Source: an uncultured Granulosicoccus sp.
Lineage (GTDB): Bacteria > Pseudomonadota > Gammaproteobacteria > Granulosicoccales > Granulosicoccaceae
NCBI GenBank assembly: GCA_937924505.1
Contig: CALDSR010000006.1
Coordinates: forward strand, 8,376-72,375
Length of the DNA stretch: 64,000 bases
Reading direction: 5' to 3'
Shown piece after piece: positions 1 through 7,877 of the stretch. Position 1 is the stretch's first letter; each line of letters starts with the position of its first letter. The position numbers and the translations under genes are program-made. The notes beneath the pieces are model-generated. The model saw nothing but the letters and a program-made list of their open reading frames with translations, was not told the origin of the DNA and did no database searches.

Positions 1-113
1 AGTGCAGGTGGTGGATCGCCAGAACACCCCTTGTTGAGAAATCGAATTGCATGCGGAAAACTACGTTTGTATGCCTTTATCTATCGGTCGATCCGGACAT
101 AATATGAGTGACT

Positions 114-443
114 TCAGAGCCGGATGGTTACAAATACGGAAGCCGCAAGGATCAAAACGATAAGCAGATGCCCGATACTCGAGATACACAGCGGGTGAGT
201 CCAGGCGCCGCCGCGTAAACGGGCAGCTACCATGACCAGCACACAGTAAACCGTTATGACCACGCTCACCCAGAGTGCCACACCGCCAGCCTCAAGCGAC
301 CAATTGAGCTTGTCGCGTCCCTCCAGAATCCACCCCGTCAAGGCGTAGACCATAAAGAAACAATTCAGCACGATAGGAATCAGGAGTAACGCGAACTGCA
401 TCACAGGACCTGCCACACGGGTATCCCCCGCTATGCGATTCAT
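114..443 (-). CDS. small membrane protein, unknown function
   Basis: I do not recognise this gene. From the ATG at 441-443 it encodes 109 residues with three hydrophobic segments (roughly residues 15-40, 53-75 and 85-108), so it is probably an inner-membrane protein. An upstream in-frame TTG at 450-452 would add three residues; neither start has a good ribosome binding site. It is divergent from the exported protein that starts at 597. The 113 bases to its left show no complete gene, although one + strand frame stays open from base 1 to a TAA at 100-102 and could be the tail of a gene outside the window. Confidence 0.55.
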   Translation of the reverse strand: MNRIAGDTRVAGPVMQFALLLIPIVLNCFFMVYALTGWILEGRDKLNWSLEAGGVALWVSVVITVYCVLVMVAARLRGGAWTHPLCISSIGHLLIVLILAASVFVTIRL

Positions 444-596
444 GTCAGGCAAAAGCTTCGGTCATTTCGGTTGAGGACGTCAGCGGCAAGCATAACGCTA
501 TTGCCGAACTTTGTTCGTGGTTTTCAGTCTGAGCTGATGGTGCAAGGCGCTCTTGCTCTTCGGTACCAGCCACCAGGCCAATTCAAGGAGACTTCC

Positions 597-968
597 ATGT
601 CACATCAGTCTGCAAAAACTTTGCTTACCGGGCTCATTCTGATTTTGTCGTCGACGTCCTGGGCCGGTGAAGCAGATGTTGTCGGCGGCGCCATTACAGC
701 GCTTGGTGACGGACGTTTCCGTGTTGACGCAACCGTTCGTCATGACGATACAGGTTGGGATCACTACGCAAATCGTTGGGATGTGCTGGCCCCTGATGGC
801 ACCATTCTCGGTAGCCGCGTGCTGGCTCACCCGCATGAAAATGAACAACCGTTCACACGCTCACTGACCCTGGAGATACCCGCTGACATCACCGAGATAA
901 CCTTACAAGCGAACGATTCGGTTCATGAGCTTGGCGGTGAGACATTCACTTTGCCGGTTCCGCACTAG
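597..968 (+). CDS. small exported protein, unknown function
   Basis: The start is the ATG at 597, preceded by AAGGAG at 585-590; upstream in-frame starts lack such a site. The 123-residue product begins with a typical signal peptide (polar start, hydrophobic core LLTGLILILSS, cleavage likely after SWA at about residue 22). The mature part is about 100 residues and looks like a compact beta-rich periplasmic domain with a conserved-looking stretch HDDTGWDHYANRWDV. No catalytic motif is evident. I do not recognise a named family, and neighbours give no functional hint because uppP lies convergent downstream. Confidence 0.7.
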   Translation: MSHQSAKTLLTGLILILSSTSWAGEADVVGGAITALGDGRFRVDATVRHDDTGWDHYANRWDVLAPDGTILGSRVLAHPHENEQPFTRSLTLEIPADITEITLQANDSVHELGGETFTLPVPH

Positions 969-1023
969 CCGATTCCGGACCCGCCACCTTGCAACCAAAA
1001 CGACACACGCTTGGCAAGTCAGC

Positions 1024-1824
1024 TCACAGAGCAAACACAATGAACAGCAGAACGCCAAGCCCCAGACGGTAGATAACGAATGGTCCCATGCCAATACGAT
1101 TGATCACGGCAAGGAAGTAATAAATACAAACGAACGCACTGACGGCTGCCAGGACAGTGCCCAGAAACAAGGCGCTCCACTCAACGGCTTCCGTGCTTTC
1201 AACCAGGTCCTTTGTCACTCCCAGACACGACACAACGATGATCGGGATGGACAGCAGAAAGGAATAACGTGCAGCCGCCTCTCGCGTCAAACCCAATAAC
1301 AGGCCAGCGGTGATCGTGATACCAGAACGTGAGGTACCGGGAATGAGCGCTATCGCCTGTGCCGCACCAATAAAGAGGAAATCCTTCCAGCCCAGGGTGT
1401 ATTCACCACGCTGACGCTTGCTGACGCGATCGGCATACCACAACAACAGCCCAAAGATTATTGTGGTCGCCGCTATGACCAATGGTGAACGCAAGTGCGT
1501 TTCGATCGTATCCTTGAATAACAAACCGACCAGACCTGCCGGTATGGTTCCAAGCAAAACGCCCCAGGCCAGCATTGCCTCGGCGCTCATCCCCTTGCCT
1601 GTCAAGGATGAAAAGAAGGCTTGCGTCAGTTTCAATATGTCGTTGCGAAAATAGAACACCACGGCGATCAGCGTGCCGAGGTGCACCGCTACATCAAAAC
1701 TGATGCCCTGATCTTCCCAGCCAAGTAACTGTGGCACGAGGATCAAATGCGCAGAGCTTGAGATCGGCAGGAATTCGGTCAGCCCCTGCACCAGAGCCAA
1801 CACAATGATTTGCACAGTATCCAA
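1024..1824 (-). CDS. uppP: undecaprenyl-diphosphatase UppP (BacA)
   Basis: An integral membrane phosphatase that removes the terminal phosphate of undecaprenyl pyrophosphate, recycling the lipid carrier for peptidoglycan and O-antigen; overexpression of the family confers bacitracin resistance. Two hallmark motifs are present: GLTEFLPISSSAHL at residues 14-27, with the catalytic acidic residue and serine cluster, and PGTSRSG at 162-168. The 266-residue length and the repeated hydrophobic segments match the BacA family. The start appears to be TTG at 1822-1824 (or the GTG at 1813-1815); no ATG is available at the right place. It lies downstream of the MidA-type gene on the same strand. Confidence 0.95.
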   Translation of the reverse strand: MDTVQIIVLALVQGLTEFLPISSSAHLILVPQLLGWEDQGISFDVAVHLGTLIAVVFYFRNDILKLTQAFFSSLTGKGMSAEAMLAWGVLLGTIPAGLVGLLFKDTIETHLRSPLVIAATTIIFGLLLWYADRVSKRQRGEYTLGWKDFLFIGAAQAIALIPGTSRSGITITAGLLLGLTREAAARYSFLLSIPIIVVSCLGVTKDLVESTEAVEWSALFLGTVLAAVSAFVCIYYFLAVINRIGMGPFVIYRLGLGVLLFIVFAL

Positions 1825-1857
1825 GTCGATATCCGGTTAGCGGAACAATGGCTTCAC

Positions 1858-3114
1858 TCAGAGCCGATGGGAGAGATCGTGAGAACGAAATCCGCGAAGC
1901 TCGTGATCATAGCCCTTGCCGAGCGCCATTACCTGAAAGCGTTCACCCATTTCACCGGGCAAGGTGAGCATTTTGACCGACTTGTTCAGCGTTATGCGAT
2001 CGACTTCGCTATCCAGCGTCCGTACAACGGCGGCAGCCAGCTCACTCAATTCATTCGCGAGCAAAAACTGCGCTTGCGAACCGTAACCAAGCAATTCAAA
2101 TCCGGCATTGCGTCCGGCACGGGCAACACGGGTGAAATCAACATGTGCCGTGATGTCCTGCAAGCCCGGATAAATCAGCGGCTCATCGTGAGCGCGATGC
2201 TGGTAGTAACACGCCAAGGTGCCAGTGACTCGCTCCGCCAGATAGTATTCACGCTCCGGATACCCATAATCAATCAACAACACCACGCCATTATCCATGC
2301 ACGCCTGCAACGAATGTATCCATGGCTCGACCTGAAAGTTGATCTCTGACATATAACCCGCTGGCAGTGGGCCGATCGAGTCCTCAAGCGCTGAAACTGC
2401 GGAGCGCAGATCAGCACCAGCGGCAACAGGCGTCAGGCAGTAACCTGGGTTCTCGGGGCTGCGATCGACTTGATCATCGCCTTGTCGATCAACCGCGAGC
2501 TCTTTTAGCAAGGCAATCGACTGCACGGATTCACTGGTACGAAATCGCGTCACCGGCATCGCATCGATCACCTCATTGGCGACGATCACGCCATTGAAGT
2601 TTTCTGGCAAGGCATCCAGCCACGCCAGCTGCCCAAAGACGTTTTTGTCGAGCGTGGCTTTCAGATGCGCCTTCTGCCGATTTTGCAGCTCGGCGCTTGG
2701 CTCGAGAATCAGATATTGCACAACCGATGCGTTCGGCGTTCGCTGTGCAAGCTCAGGCAGCAACGACGCCGCCAGTGTGCCGCTCCCACCGCCAATCTCA
2801 AGCACAGTAGGCTCCACACCGTTGGTGACGATCTCGGCGATCTGCACTGCCAGAGACTGTCCGAACAATGGGCCGAGTTCGGGCGCGGTCACAAAATCCC
2901 CTCCCCTGCCAAATTTCTGTGCACCCGCCATGTAATAGCCCAGACCGGGCGAATACAACGCCAGGTGCATGAAACTGGCAAAATCGAGTGGGCCGCCATC
3001 GTCGATACGCTGATCTATCTGCTCCATCAGCCGCCTTGAATGCGCAAGCGCCAAGGCATCAGGCGCCGGTAGGCCTTCAGTATCGCCATCAGTGGCTTCT
3101 GACATAAATACCAT
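1858..3114 (-). CDS. MidA/NDUFAF7-type SAM-dependent methyltransferase
   Basis: A 418-residue member of the DUF185 (COG1565) family, related to mitochondrial NDUFAF7, which methylates an arginine of a complex I subunit; the bacterial substrate is not established. The family signature GDFVTAPELGPLFG is at residues 72-85 and the SAM-binding motif LEIGGGSGTLA at 105-115. The start is the ATG at 3112-3114, four bases after the folB stop and preceded by GGAG at 3122-3125; a second ATG three codons later is possible. The close spacing with folB suggests translational coupling in a folB-midA-uppP unit. Confidence 0.88.
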   Translation of the reverse strand: MVFMSEATDGDTEGLPAPDALALAHSRRLMEQIDQRIDDGGPLDFASFMHLALYSPGLGYYMAGAQKFGRGGDFVTAPELGPLFGQSLAVQIAEIVTNGVEPTVLEIGGGSGTLAASLLPELAQRTPNASVVQYLILEPSAELQNRQKAHLKATLDKNVFGQLAWLDALPENFNGVIVANEVIDAMPVTRFRTSESVQSIALLKELAVDRQGDDQVDRSPENPGYCLTPVAAGADLRSAVSALEDSIGPLPAGYMSEINFQVEPWIHSLQACMDNGVVLLIDYGYPEREYYLAERVTGTLACYYQHRAHDEPLIYPGLQDITAHVDFTRVARAGRNAGFELLGYGSQAQFLLANELSELAAAVVRTLDSEVDRITLNKSVKMLTLPGEMGERFQVMALGKGYDHELRGFRSHDLSHRL

Positions 3115-3118
3115 CGTC

Positions 3119-3499
3119 TTACTCCACCTTGCCGGAACCTGAGCGGGCGTGCTGACCGCGCTCGATAACCAATCCCACTTGGGTCGAGCCTGGCAATGCA
3201 TCCGGCTTGTGCAATCGCAGGCGGACCCAGCTAACGCCAAATTCGTGTCGAATCAGCGACACCACGGCTTCAGCCATGGTCTCAATCAGTAAATATCGGC
3301 TGTTACCGAGAAACTCCGTCAGGCGCAGGCTCAAGGTGTGATAATTCAAGGCGTCCTCGATATTCTCGCTCGCCGCCGCTCTGGCGATATCGGCGGCCAT
3401 ATCAAGATCCAGTACCACGGTTTGCGGGATTTCGCGCTCATGATCGTAGATACCGATGATGGCCTCTACGCGAAGGTCTCTGATAAAAATCCGGTCCAT
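3119..3499 (-). CDS. folB: dihydroneopterin aldolase FolB
   Basis: Cytosolic enzyme of folate synthesis that cleaves 7,8-dihydroneopterin to 6-hydroxymethyl-dihydropterin and glycolaldehyde, and can also act as epimerase. The 126-residue length fits. The N-terminus MDRIFIRDLRVEAIIGIYDH is characteristic of the family, followed by Q27 near VVLDLDM, the tyrosine in LNYHTLS, the EXMAE-type segment LIETMAEAV, and the lysine in RLHKPDALPG. It is the first gene of a minus-strand run with the MidA-type gene and uppP. Confidence 0.95.
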   Translation of the reverse strand: MDRIFIRDLRVEAIIGIYDHEREIPQTVVLDLDMAADIARAAASENIEDALNYHTLSLRLTEFLGNSRYLLIETMAEAVVSLIRHEFGVSWVRLRLHKPDALPGSTQVGLVIERGQHARSGSGKVE

Positions 3500-3556
3500 A
3501 AGCGCCTAGTGTAGGTCAGAACTCCGCGCTGGCGAGCAAACGGGTGTCATTCCTGC

Positions 3557-3585
3557 TTGAGCCCGCGGGAAAAATTCGCTATGCT
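3557..3585 (+). promoter_or_regulatory. sigma-70 promoter of rpmB-rpmG
   Basis: A -35 box TTGAGC at 3557-3562 and a -10 box TATGCT at 3580-3585 are separated by exactly 17 bases. They are placed to drive rpmB-rpmG, with a leader of about 68 bases. Seen in sequence; activity is inferred. Confidence 0.65.
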
Positions 3586-3601
3586 TCTCAGGCTAAGCGT
3601 T

Positions 3602-3627
3602 GTGGAAGTGCCGTCTGGCGGTTCCAC
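3602..3627 (+). promoter_or_regulatory. leader hairpin upstream of rpmB
   Basis: GTGGAA (3602-3607) pairs with TTCCAC (3622-3627), and an inner GCC/GGC pair narrows the loop. The hairpin lies in the rpmB leader, between the promoter and the ribosome binding site (CGGAG at 3646-3650). It is a plausible site for ribosomal-protein feedback, but this is only an inference. Confidence 0.4.
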
Positions 3628-3659
3628 CAATCATGCAAAACTTTTCGGAGTAGTTCCCC

Positions 3660-3896
3660 ATGTCCAGAGTGTGCCAGGTAACCGGCAAGAGCCCCATGTC
3701 CGGCAACAACGTATCGCACGCGAAAAATCGTCGTCGCCGTCGATTTTTGCCCAATCTGCATACACACAAGTTCTGGGTCGCCTCCGAGGGTCGGTTCGTC
3801 AGTTTGCGCCTTTCGTCCAAAGGCATGCGCATCATTGACAAGCGCGGTATCGACTCCGTCCTTGGCGAAATGCGGGCCCGCGGCGAACGCGTCTGA
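3660..3896 (+). CDS. rpmB: 50S ribosomal protein L28
   Basis: Structural protein of the large ribosomal subunit, 78 residues as in other gammaproteobacteria. The start [20 protein letters not shown] and the basic block [12 protein letters not shown] are diagnostic. The ATG at 3660 is preceded by CGGAG at 3646-3650. rpmG follows after about 50 bases, the standard rpmB-rpmG pair. Confidence 0.98.
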   Translation: MSRVCQVTGKSPMSGNNVSHAKNRRRRRFLPNLHTHKFWVASEGRFVSLRLSSKGMRIIDKRGIDSVLGEMRARGERV

Positions 3897-3944
3897 TTCA
3901 CGCACTGACGCAACCTGAACGTTACTACTGCGGAGACCAAACTC

Positions 3945-4100
3945 ATGCGAGAAAAGATCAAAATGGTGTCATCGGCTGGAACCGGTCACTTTTACACCAC
4001 CTCAAAGAACAAACGCACCATGACGGGCAAGCTGGAAATGAAGAAATTCGATCCGGTTGTTCGCAAGCACGTCATGTACAAGGAAGCGAAGATCAAATAA
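3945..4100 (+). CDS. rpmG: 50S ribosomal protein L33
   Basis: A 51-residue ribosomal protein of the large subunit: it begins [19 protein letters not shown] and ends [11 protein letters not shown], matching the proteobacterial L33 family over its full length. It lacks the zinc-ribbon cysteines, as in the common C-minus form. It is second in the rpmB operon, which ends at a strong terminator just downstream. Confidence 0.97.
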   Translation: MREKIKMVSSAGTGHFYTTSKNKRTMTGKLEMKKFDPVVRKHVMYKEAKIK

Positions 4101-4124
4101 TTTTTCTTCGCCTCAGGATTGACG

Positions 4125-4152
4125 AAAAAGCCCGGCCAGCCCGGGCTTTTTT
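4125..4152 (+). terminator. rho-independent terminator after rpmB-rpmG
   Basis: The stem AGCCCGG/CCGGGCT is flanked by an A run on the left and a T6 run on the right (ending at 4152), so it could work in both directions, although only rpmG ends here. Confidence 0.88.
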
Positions 4153-4187
4153 GTGCGCAGTGTGTTTTCGTCAGGTTTGCACAGGCA

Positions 4188-4210
4188 TGTGACAGTCACC
4201 GTTGGTCACA
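4188..4210. promoter_or_regulatory. inverted repeat upstream of the ABC operon promoter
   Basis: TGTGAC (4188-4193) and GTCACA (4205-4210) form a perfect 6-base inverted repeat with an 11-base centre. It ends four bases before the candidate -35 box of the ABC operon, a typical place for a regulator. The regulator is unknown. Confidence 0.35.
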
Positions 4211-4213
4211 GCT

Positions 4214-4244
4214 TTGACGGCAAGTTCGTCTGCTGTCCTATACT
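4214..4244 (+). promoter_or_regulatory. candidate sigma-70 promoter of the ABC transporter operon
   Basis: TTGACG at 4214-4219 and TATACT at 4239-4244 are good boxes, but the 19-base spacer is longer than ideal. The next gene starts at 4280, leaving a short leader. Confidence 0.5.
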
Positions 4245-4279
4245 CATTTTTCACCCATTAGCCTGATCTGCGCCGCCCC

Positions 4280-4990
4280 ATGTCCGCTAGCACCGAAGTC
4301 TTGCTCGACGCTCAGGAGCTCGAGCGTCGCCTCAGTGATCGCGCCAGAGTGAGCGGCATCTCGATCAGGCTCGAGCGCGGTGATGTGCTCGGTCTGCTGG
4401 GCTTGAATGGCGCCGGAAAATCCACCACCTTGCGCATGCTCGCGGGCGTACTGACCAGCGATGCCGGTTCCATAACGGTCTGTGGTCACTCGATGATTGA
4501 TGACCCGCTCGCGGCGCGCGCGTGCATTGGTTTTCTCCCCGATGAGCCACCGCTTTATGGCGACATGCGAGTTCGTGACTATCTGCGCCTCGTCGCACGT
4601 CTGCGGCGCCTGAAAGGACCGGTGATTGACAGCCGAATAGACGCTGTCCTGGAACAATGCAGTCTCGAGGAAAAAGCCCGTGCACTGATCAATACCTTGT
4701 CCAAAGGTTACCGCCAGCGCGTCGGTCTGGCGCAAGCACTGATTCATGAACCCGACGTGCTGTTACTCGATGAGCCCAGCAATGGACTCGATCCACAACA
4801 GATGGGCAGCATGCGCAAGGTCATTCGCGAAACCGGTCGCGAACATGCCGTCGTCTTCTCGACACATCTACTCAGCGAAGCGCAAGCGGTCTGTAACCGC
4901 ATTGCGATCATGCACGATGGCAAGCTGGTGGCCGATCGCGCTGCCGATGGTGATGATCTTGAAGCCTTGTTTCGTGGAGCCACCGAATGA
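4280..4990 (+). CDS. ABC transporter ATP-binding protein (GldA/CcmA-like)
   Basis: Cytoplasmic ATPase subunit, 236 residues. Walker A GLNGAGKST is at residues 41-49, the ABC signature LSKGYRQR at 140-147, Walker B VLLLDEP at 160-166 and the switch histidine in FSTHLLSEA at 196. It overlaps the permease gene by four bases (ATGA), and a GldG-like auxiliary protein follows. This ATPase-permease-auxiliary layout resembles the gliding-associated GldA-GldF-GldG group, which is common in non-gliding proteobacteria with unknown substrate. Gliding itself is not implied. Confidence 0.9.
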   Translation: MSASTEVLLDAQELERRLSDRARVSGISIRLERGDVLGLLGLNGAGKSTTLRMLAGVLTSDAGSITVCGHSMIDDPLAARACIGFLPDEPPLYGDMRVRDYLRLVARLRRLKGPVIDSRIDAVLEQCSLEEKARALINTLSKGYRQRVGLAQALIHEPDVLLLDEPSNGLDPQQMGSMRKVIRETGREHAVVFSTHLLSEAQAVCNRIAIMHDGKLVADRAADGDDLEALFRGATE

Positions 4991-5742
4991 TCACGACCGT
5001 TGCGAAACATGAAAGCTTGAGTGTCCTTCGTTCCATGCAGAGCTGGATAATCGCAGCGTTGCTCAGCTTGCTGTTTGGTTTCCTCTTTCTACGCCAGCTT
5101 GAAGCGTTTATAACCGTGCAAGCGACCCTCGCCCAACAGGATCACCCCGTGGGACTGACAGGCTTCATGAGTGTGCGTTATCTGGAGCCCTTGGCCCTGG
5201 CGTTTACCTTTATCGCACCGCTGTTTGCGATGCGCAGCTTCAGTGATGAGTATCGTCAGCAAACGTTTGTACTGTGGCAGTCATCACCGGTCCGCATCAG
5301 TGTCATCGTATTCGGAAAATTCCTCGGCTTGATGCTCGTTCAACTACTTCTGATTCTGTTGGCCATGGCAATGCTTGCCAGCATGCGCCTGTATGTCGCC
5401 GTCGATATGGCAGTGTTGATGTCCGCTTTTATCGGTTTGTTGTTGATCACATCCGCCTGCACGGCGGCGGGGCTTTATTTTTCATCACTGACCCGCCATG
5501 CGATGATTGCGATAGTGGCCTCTCTCGCCTTGTTGTTATTACTCTGGCTTGTCGGCAGCGCAACATCGACCACGTCAGGCTTACTCACCAATCTGCAACA
5601 CATCGCCATACCGCCACATTTACACGGCTTCTTTCAAGGCTTTATTGATACCGGTGATGTTGCTTATTTCGTGCTCTTTACCGGGCTGTTTCTGGTCCTG
5701 ACCATGATTCGCCTCGACGCACTGCGTCACACCGGACAATAA
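4987..5742 (+). CDS. ABC-2 type permease (GldF-like)
   Basis: A 251-residue membrane protein with about six hydrophobic segments, including residues 20-38, 70-88, 108-130, 137-157, 165-185 and 225-243. The periplasmic or loop segment MRSFSDEYRQQTFVLWQSSP matches the GldF-type ABC-2 permeases. It partners the ATPase just upstream, with ATGA coupling, and the GldG-like protein two bases downstream. The transported substrate is unknown. Confidence 0.88.
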   Translation: MITTVAKHESLSVLRSMQSWIIAALLSLLFGFLFLRQLEAFITVQATLAQQDHPVGLTGFMSVRYLEPLALAFTFIAPLFAMRSFSDEYRQQTFVLWQSSPVRISVIVFGKFLGLMLVQLLLILLAMAMLASMRLYVAVDMAVLMSAFIGLLLITSACTAAGLYFSSLTRHAMIAIVASLALLLLLWLVGSATSTTSGLLTNLQHIAIPPHLHGFFQGFIDTGDVAYFVLFTGLFLVLTMIRLDALRHTGQ

Positions 5743-5744
5743 GC

Positions 5745-7070
5745 ATGCGATCAATCAAATTGCATATGCTGCTATCGGCACTGGTACTTGCCATTACCCT
5801 GTTGTTGGGTTTTTTCACAACGCGCTTTCACACAAATTTTGATGTAACGTCCAATCAACGACACAGTCTCAGTGACGCGACGGTTGCCACCTTGAACGCA
5901 CTGGAAGCACCGGTAGAGATCATTGCAGTGCTCGGCCCGGATGCCAGTTTACGCAATGGTGTTACTGCTCTCATCACACGCTTTCAAGCAATCAACGATC
6001 AGATCAGCCTGCGTTTTATAAACCCACAAACCCAACCAGCCGAAGCTCGCGCGCTAGCGGCAGATCCGGGCGGCGAACTGATTGTTCGAACCGGTGAACG
6101 CGAACAACGTTTGCAAAACCTGTCTGAAAGAAGTTTGTCGAGTGCCTTGATGCAACTGGGTCAGGAAACCAACCGGCGCGTAGCTTTCATTACCGGGCAC
6201 AATGAACGAAGCCCTCTACGGACCAACAATGACGACTGGCAAATTGCCGCACAAAGTTTGGACAAGCTGGGAGTTACTGCGATCGAATGGAGCCTGGTCA
6301 GCGATCCTGTCATACCCGATAGCGTTGATCTTGTCGTCATCGCCGCCGCACAAACACCGTATTTTCCCGGCGAGATTGCCAGCCTGCTCAATCATGTCAA
6401 TGCGGGCGGTAACCTGTTGTGGTTGCTGGAAACGCCGATCGATAGCGAACGCGGTCCGGGACTTGTGGATCTTGCCAACAACCTGGGTATCACCAGTTTA
6501 CCCGGCAAGGTTATTGATACAGCCAGTCAGGCACTGGCAGCAGACACCCCCGACTTCGTCTTGCTTGATCGCTTCCCCGCCCATCCGATTACCGCCAGCC
6601 TGACCAGCCCGGTCTTGCTGCCACAAACCCGAGCCTTTGCTATCGACGCCTTAGCCGGGCAGGCACATCTGCCACTACTGGTCACGCCCGAGTCAAGCTG
6701 GACAGAAACCGGCGAGCTCAGCGGAGAGGTCCGCTTTGACGAGAACACCGACGAGATCGCCGGCCCTTTGCTACTCGGTGTCACCATCGAACGAAACAAC
6801 ACGCAACGCATCGCCGTGATCGGTGATGCAGACTTTGGCGCATCGCAATTTATCGGCAATGGGTCTAATCAAGCGTTCACCGACAGTCTGATGCTCTGGC
6901 TGAGTGGCGACGCCGATGCCATTGAATTTGTCACGCAACGGGCCAGCGATAGTGAACTACGCCTCGACAATCGCTCAATCATCCTGTTGAGCGCTGGTCT
7001 GCTTGCAGGTTTGCCGGTACTGATACTATTTATCGGCCTGCTGGTTCGCTGGCGCCATCGCCGCGCTTAA
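5745..7070 (+). CDS. GldG-like auxiliary protein of the ABC system
   Basis: A 441-residue protein with an N-terminal membrane anchor (about residues 8-26), a large periplasmic region and a C-terminal membrane helix (about 410-433) ending in a basic tail. The segment after the anchor, FDVTSNQRHSLSDATVATL, and later VDLVVIAAAQTPYFPGE and GGNLLWLLETP are typical of the GldG/ABC-type auxiliary family (DUF4350-like fold). It presumably forms the periplasmic part of the complex with the two genes upstream. It starts two bases after the permease stop. Confidence 0.85.
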   Translation: MRSIKLHMLLSALVLAITLLLGFFTTRFHTNFDVTSNQRHSLSDATVATLNALEAPVEIIAVLGPDASLRNGVTALITRFQAINDQISLRFINPQTQPAEARALAADPGGELIVRTGEREQRLQNLSERSLSSALMQLGQETNRRVAFITGHNERSPLRTNNDDWQIAAQSLDKLGVTAIEWSLVSDPVIPDSVDLVVIAAAQTPYFPGEIASLLNHVNAGGNLLWLLETPIDSERGPGLVDLANNLGITSLPGKVIDTASQALAADTPDFVLLDRFPAHPITASLTSPVLLPQTRAFAIDALAGQAHLPLLVTPESSWTETGELSGEVRFDENTDEIAGPLLLGVTIERNNTQRIAVIGDADFGASQFIGNGSNQAFTDSLMLWLSGDADAIEFVTQRASDSELRLDNRSIILLSAGLLAGLPVLILFIGLLVRWRHRRA

Positions 7071-7082
7071 GTCACGTTGACC

Positions 7083-7877
7083 ATGAAGAGCGCACACAAA
7101 AAACGCCAACGTTGGGTATACCTGTTGACCATGATCAACGTCGTGCTGATTGTGGCAATCGCCATCACGCTCAAAAAAGACAAGACAGCTGCGACAAAAA
7201 ATCAACTGAACTTGAATGCGGTCAACAGCATGCAGTGGCGCCGCGAAGGTGACGCAGACATCGTCTTCACGCAGTCCGATGAGCAATGGCACATCACTTC
7301 ACCTTGTTCTCTTCCGGTGAACACTCAAAGGCTTGAACCCTTGTTCAACGCACTTGCCAATCACGGCGAGCTGTATGCCGCCACATCCGTTGATCGCCTC
7401 GCCGCTGGACTTGAATCACCGCAGGCGATGCTACTCATCAATGAACAGGAAGTGGCTATTGGTGAGAAGGATCTCAGTGGAGAGTATCGGTATCTGCAAC
7501 AAGGCGCCACAGTGACCCTGGTACCCGAATGGGTTCTGTCTCTGGTTAATAGCGGCCTTACCGGTGTCGCCGAACTCACCATTTTCCATGACGATTTGAT
7601 CGCACTGCAACGCACCGACCGTAACGAGGCGATAGCCGCCGATGTGTTCAACAATGAACATCTGGCAGACTTGAGTGGCAATCAGATCGTTCTCTGGCCG
7701 ATCCCTGAGTTGCCAGCGATAACCGGCAGCGTGAGCTTTGTGGCCATGTATCAAGACGGCCAGCAAGAAAATCTGGAACTGACCATGACCAATAGCTATG
7801 CCGCCATTCGTCGTGTCGACAGCCAGTGTGCGTATCTGTTGCCGCCTGATGCTGTGCCCGACAGCCTGACTCCCTGA
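7083..7877 (+). CDS. DUF4340-like membrane-anchored protein
   Basis: A 264-residue protein with a basic N-terminus, one membrane anchor (about residues 11-31) and a periplasmic domain. It resembles the DUF4340 proteins often encoded directly after GldG-like genes; segments such as QWHITSPCSLPVN and RLEPLFNAL fit that family. The ATG at 7083 is chosen over an upstream TTG at 7077. The stop overlaps the mutM start (TGATG), so the ABC genes and mutM are likely cotranscribed. Its role in the ABC system is not known. Confidence 0.75.
   Translation: MKSAHKKRQRWVYLLTMINVVLIVAIAITLKKDKTAATKNQLNLNAVNSMQWRREGDADIVFTQSDEQWHITSPCSLPVNTQRLEPLFNALANHGELYAATSVDRLAAGLESPQAMLLINEQEVAIGEKDLSGEYRYLQQGATVTLVPEWVLSLVNSGLTGVAELTIFHDDLIALQRTDRNEAIAADVFNNEHLADLSGNQIVLWPIPELPAITGSVSFVAMYQDGQQENLELTMTNSYAAIRRVDSQCAYLLPPDAVPDSLTP

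Noticed and set aside
1..113. Tail of a gene at the left edge
   Set aside because: One + strand frame stays open to 102, but about 33 codons are too few to recognise and other frames give equally short tails.
1810..2349. 179-codon + strand frame opposite the MidA-type gene
   Set aside because: Shadow of a well-supported gene; no homology or start signal.
3115..3240. N-terminal extension of the MidA-type gene into folB
   Set aside because: Out-of-frame folB sequence; a good ribosome binding site supports the ATG at 3114.
4188..4210. TGTGA...TCACA as a CRP site
   Set aside because: The spacer between TGTGA and TCACA is 13 bases, whereas CRP needs 6; kept only as an unassigned inverted repeat.
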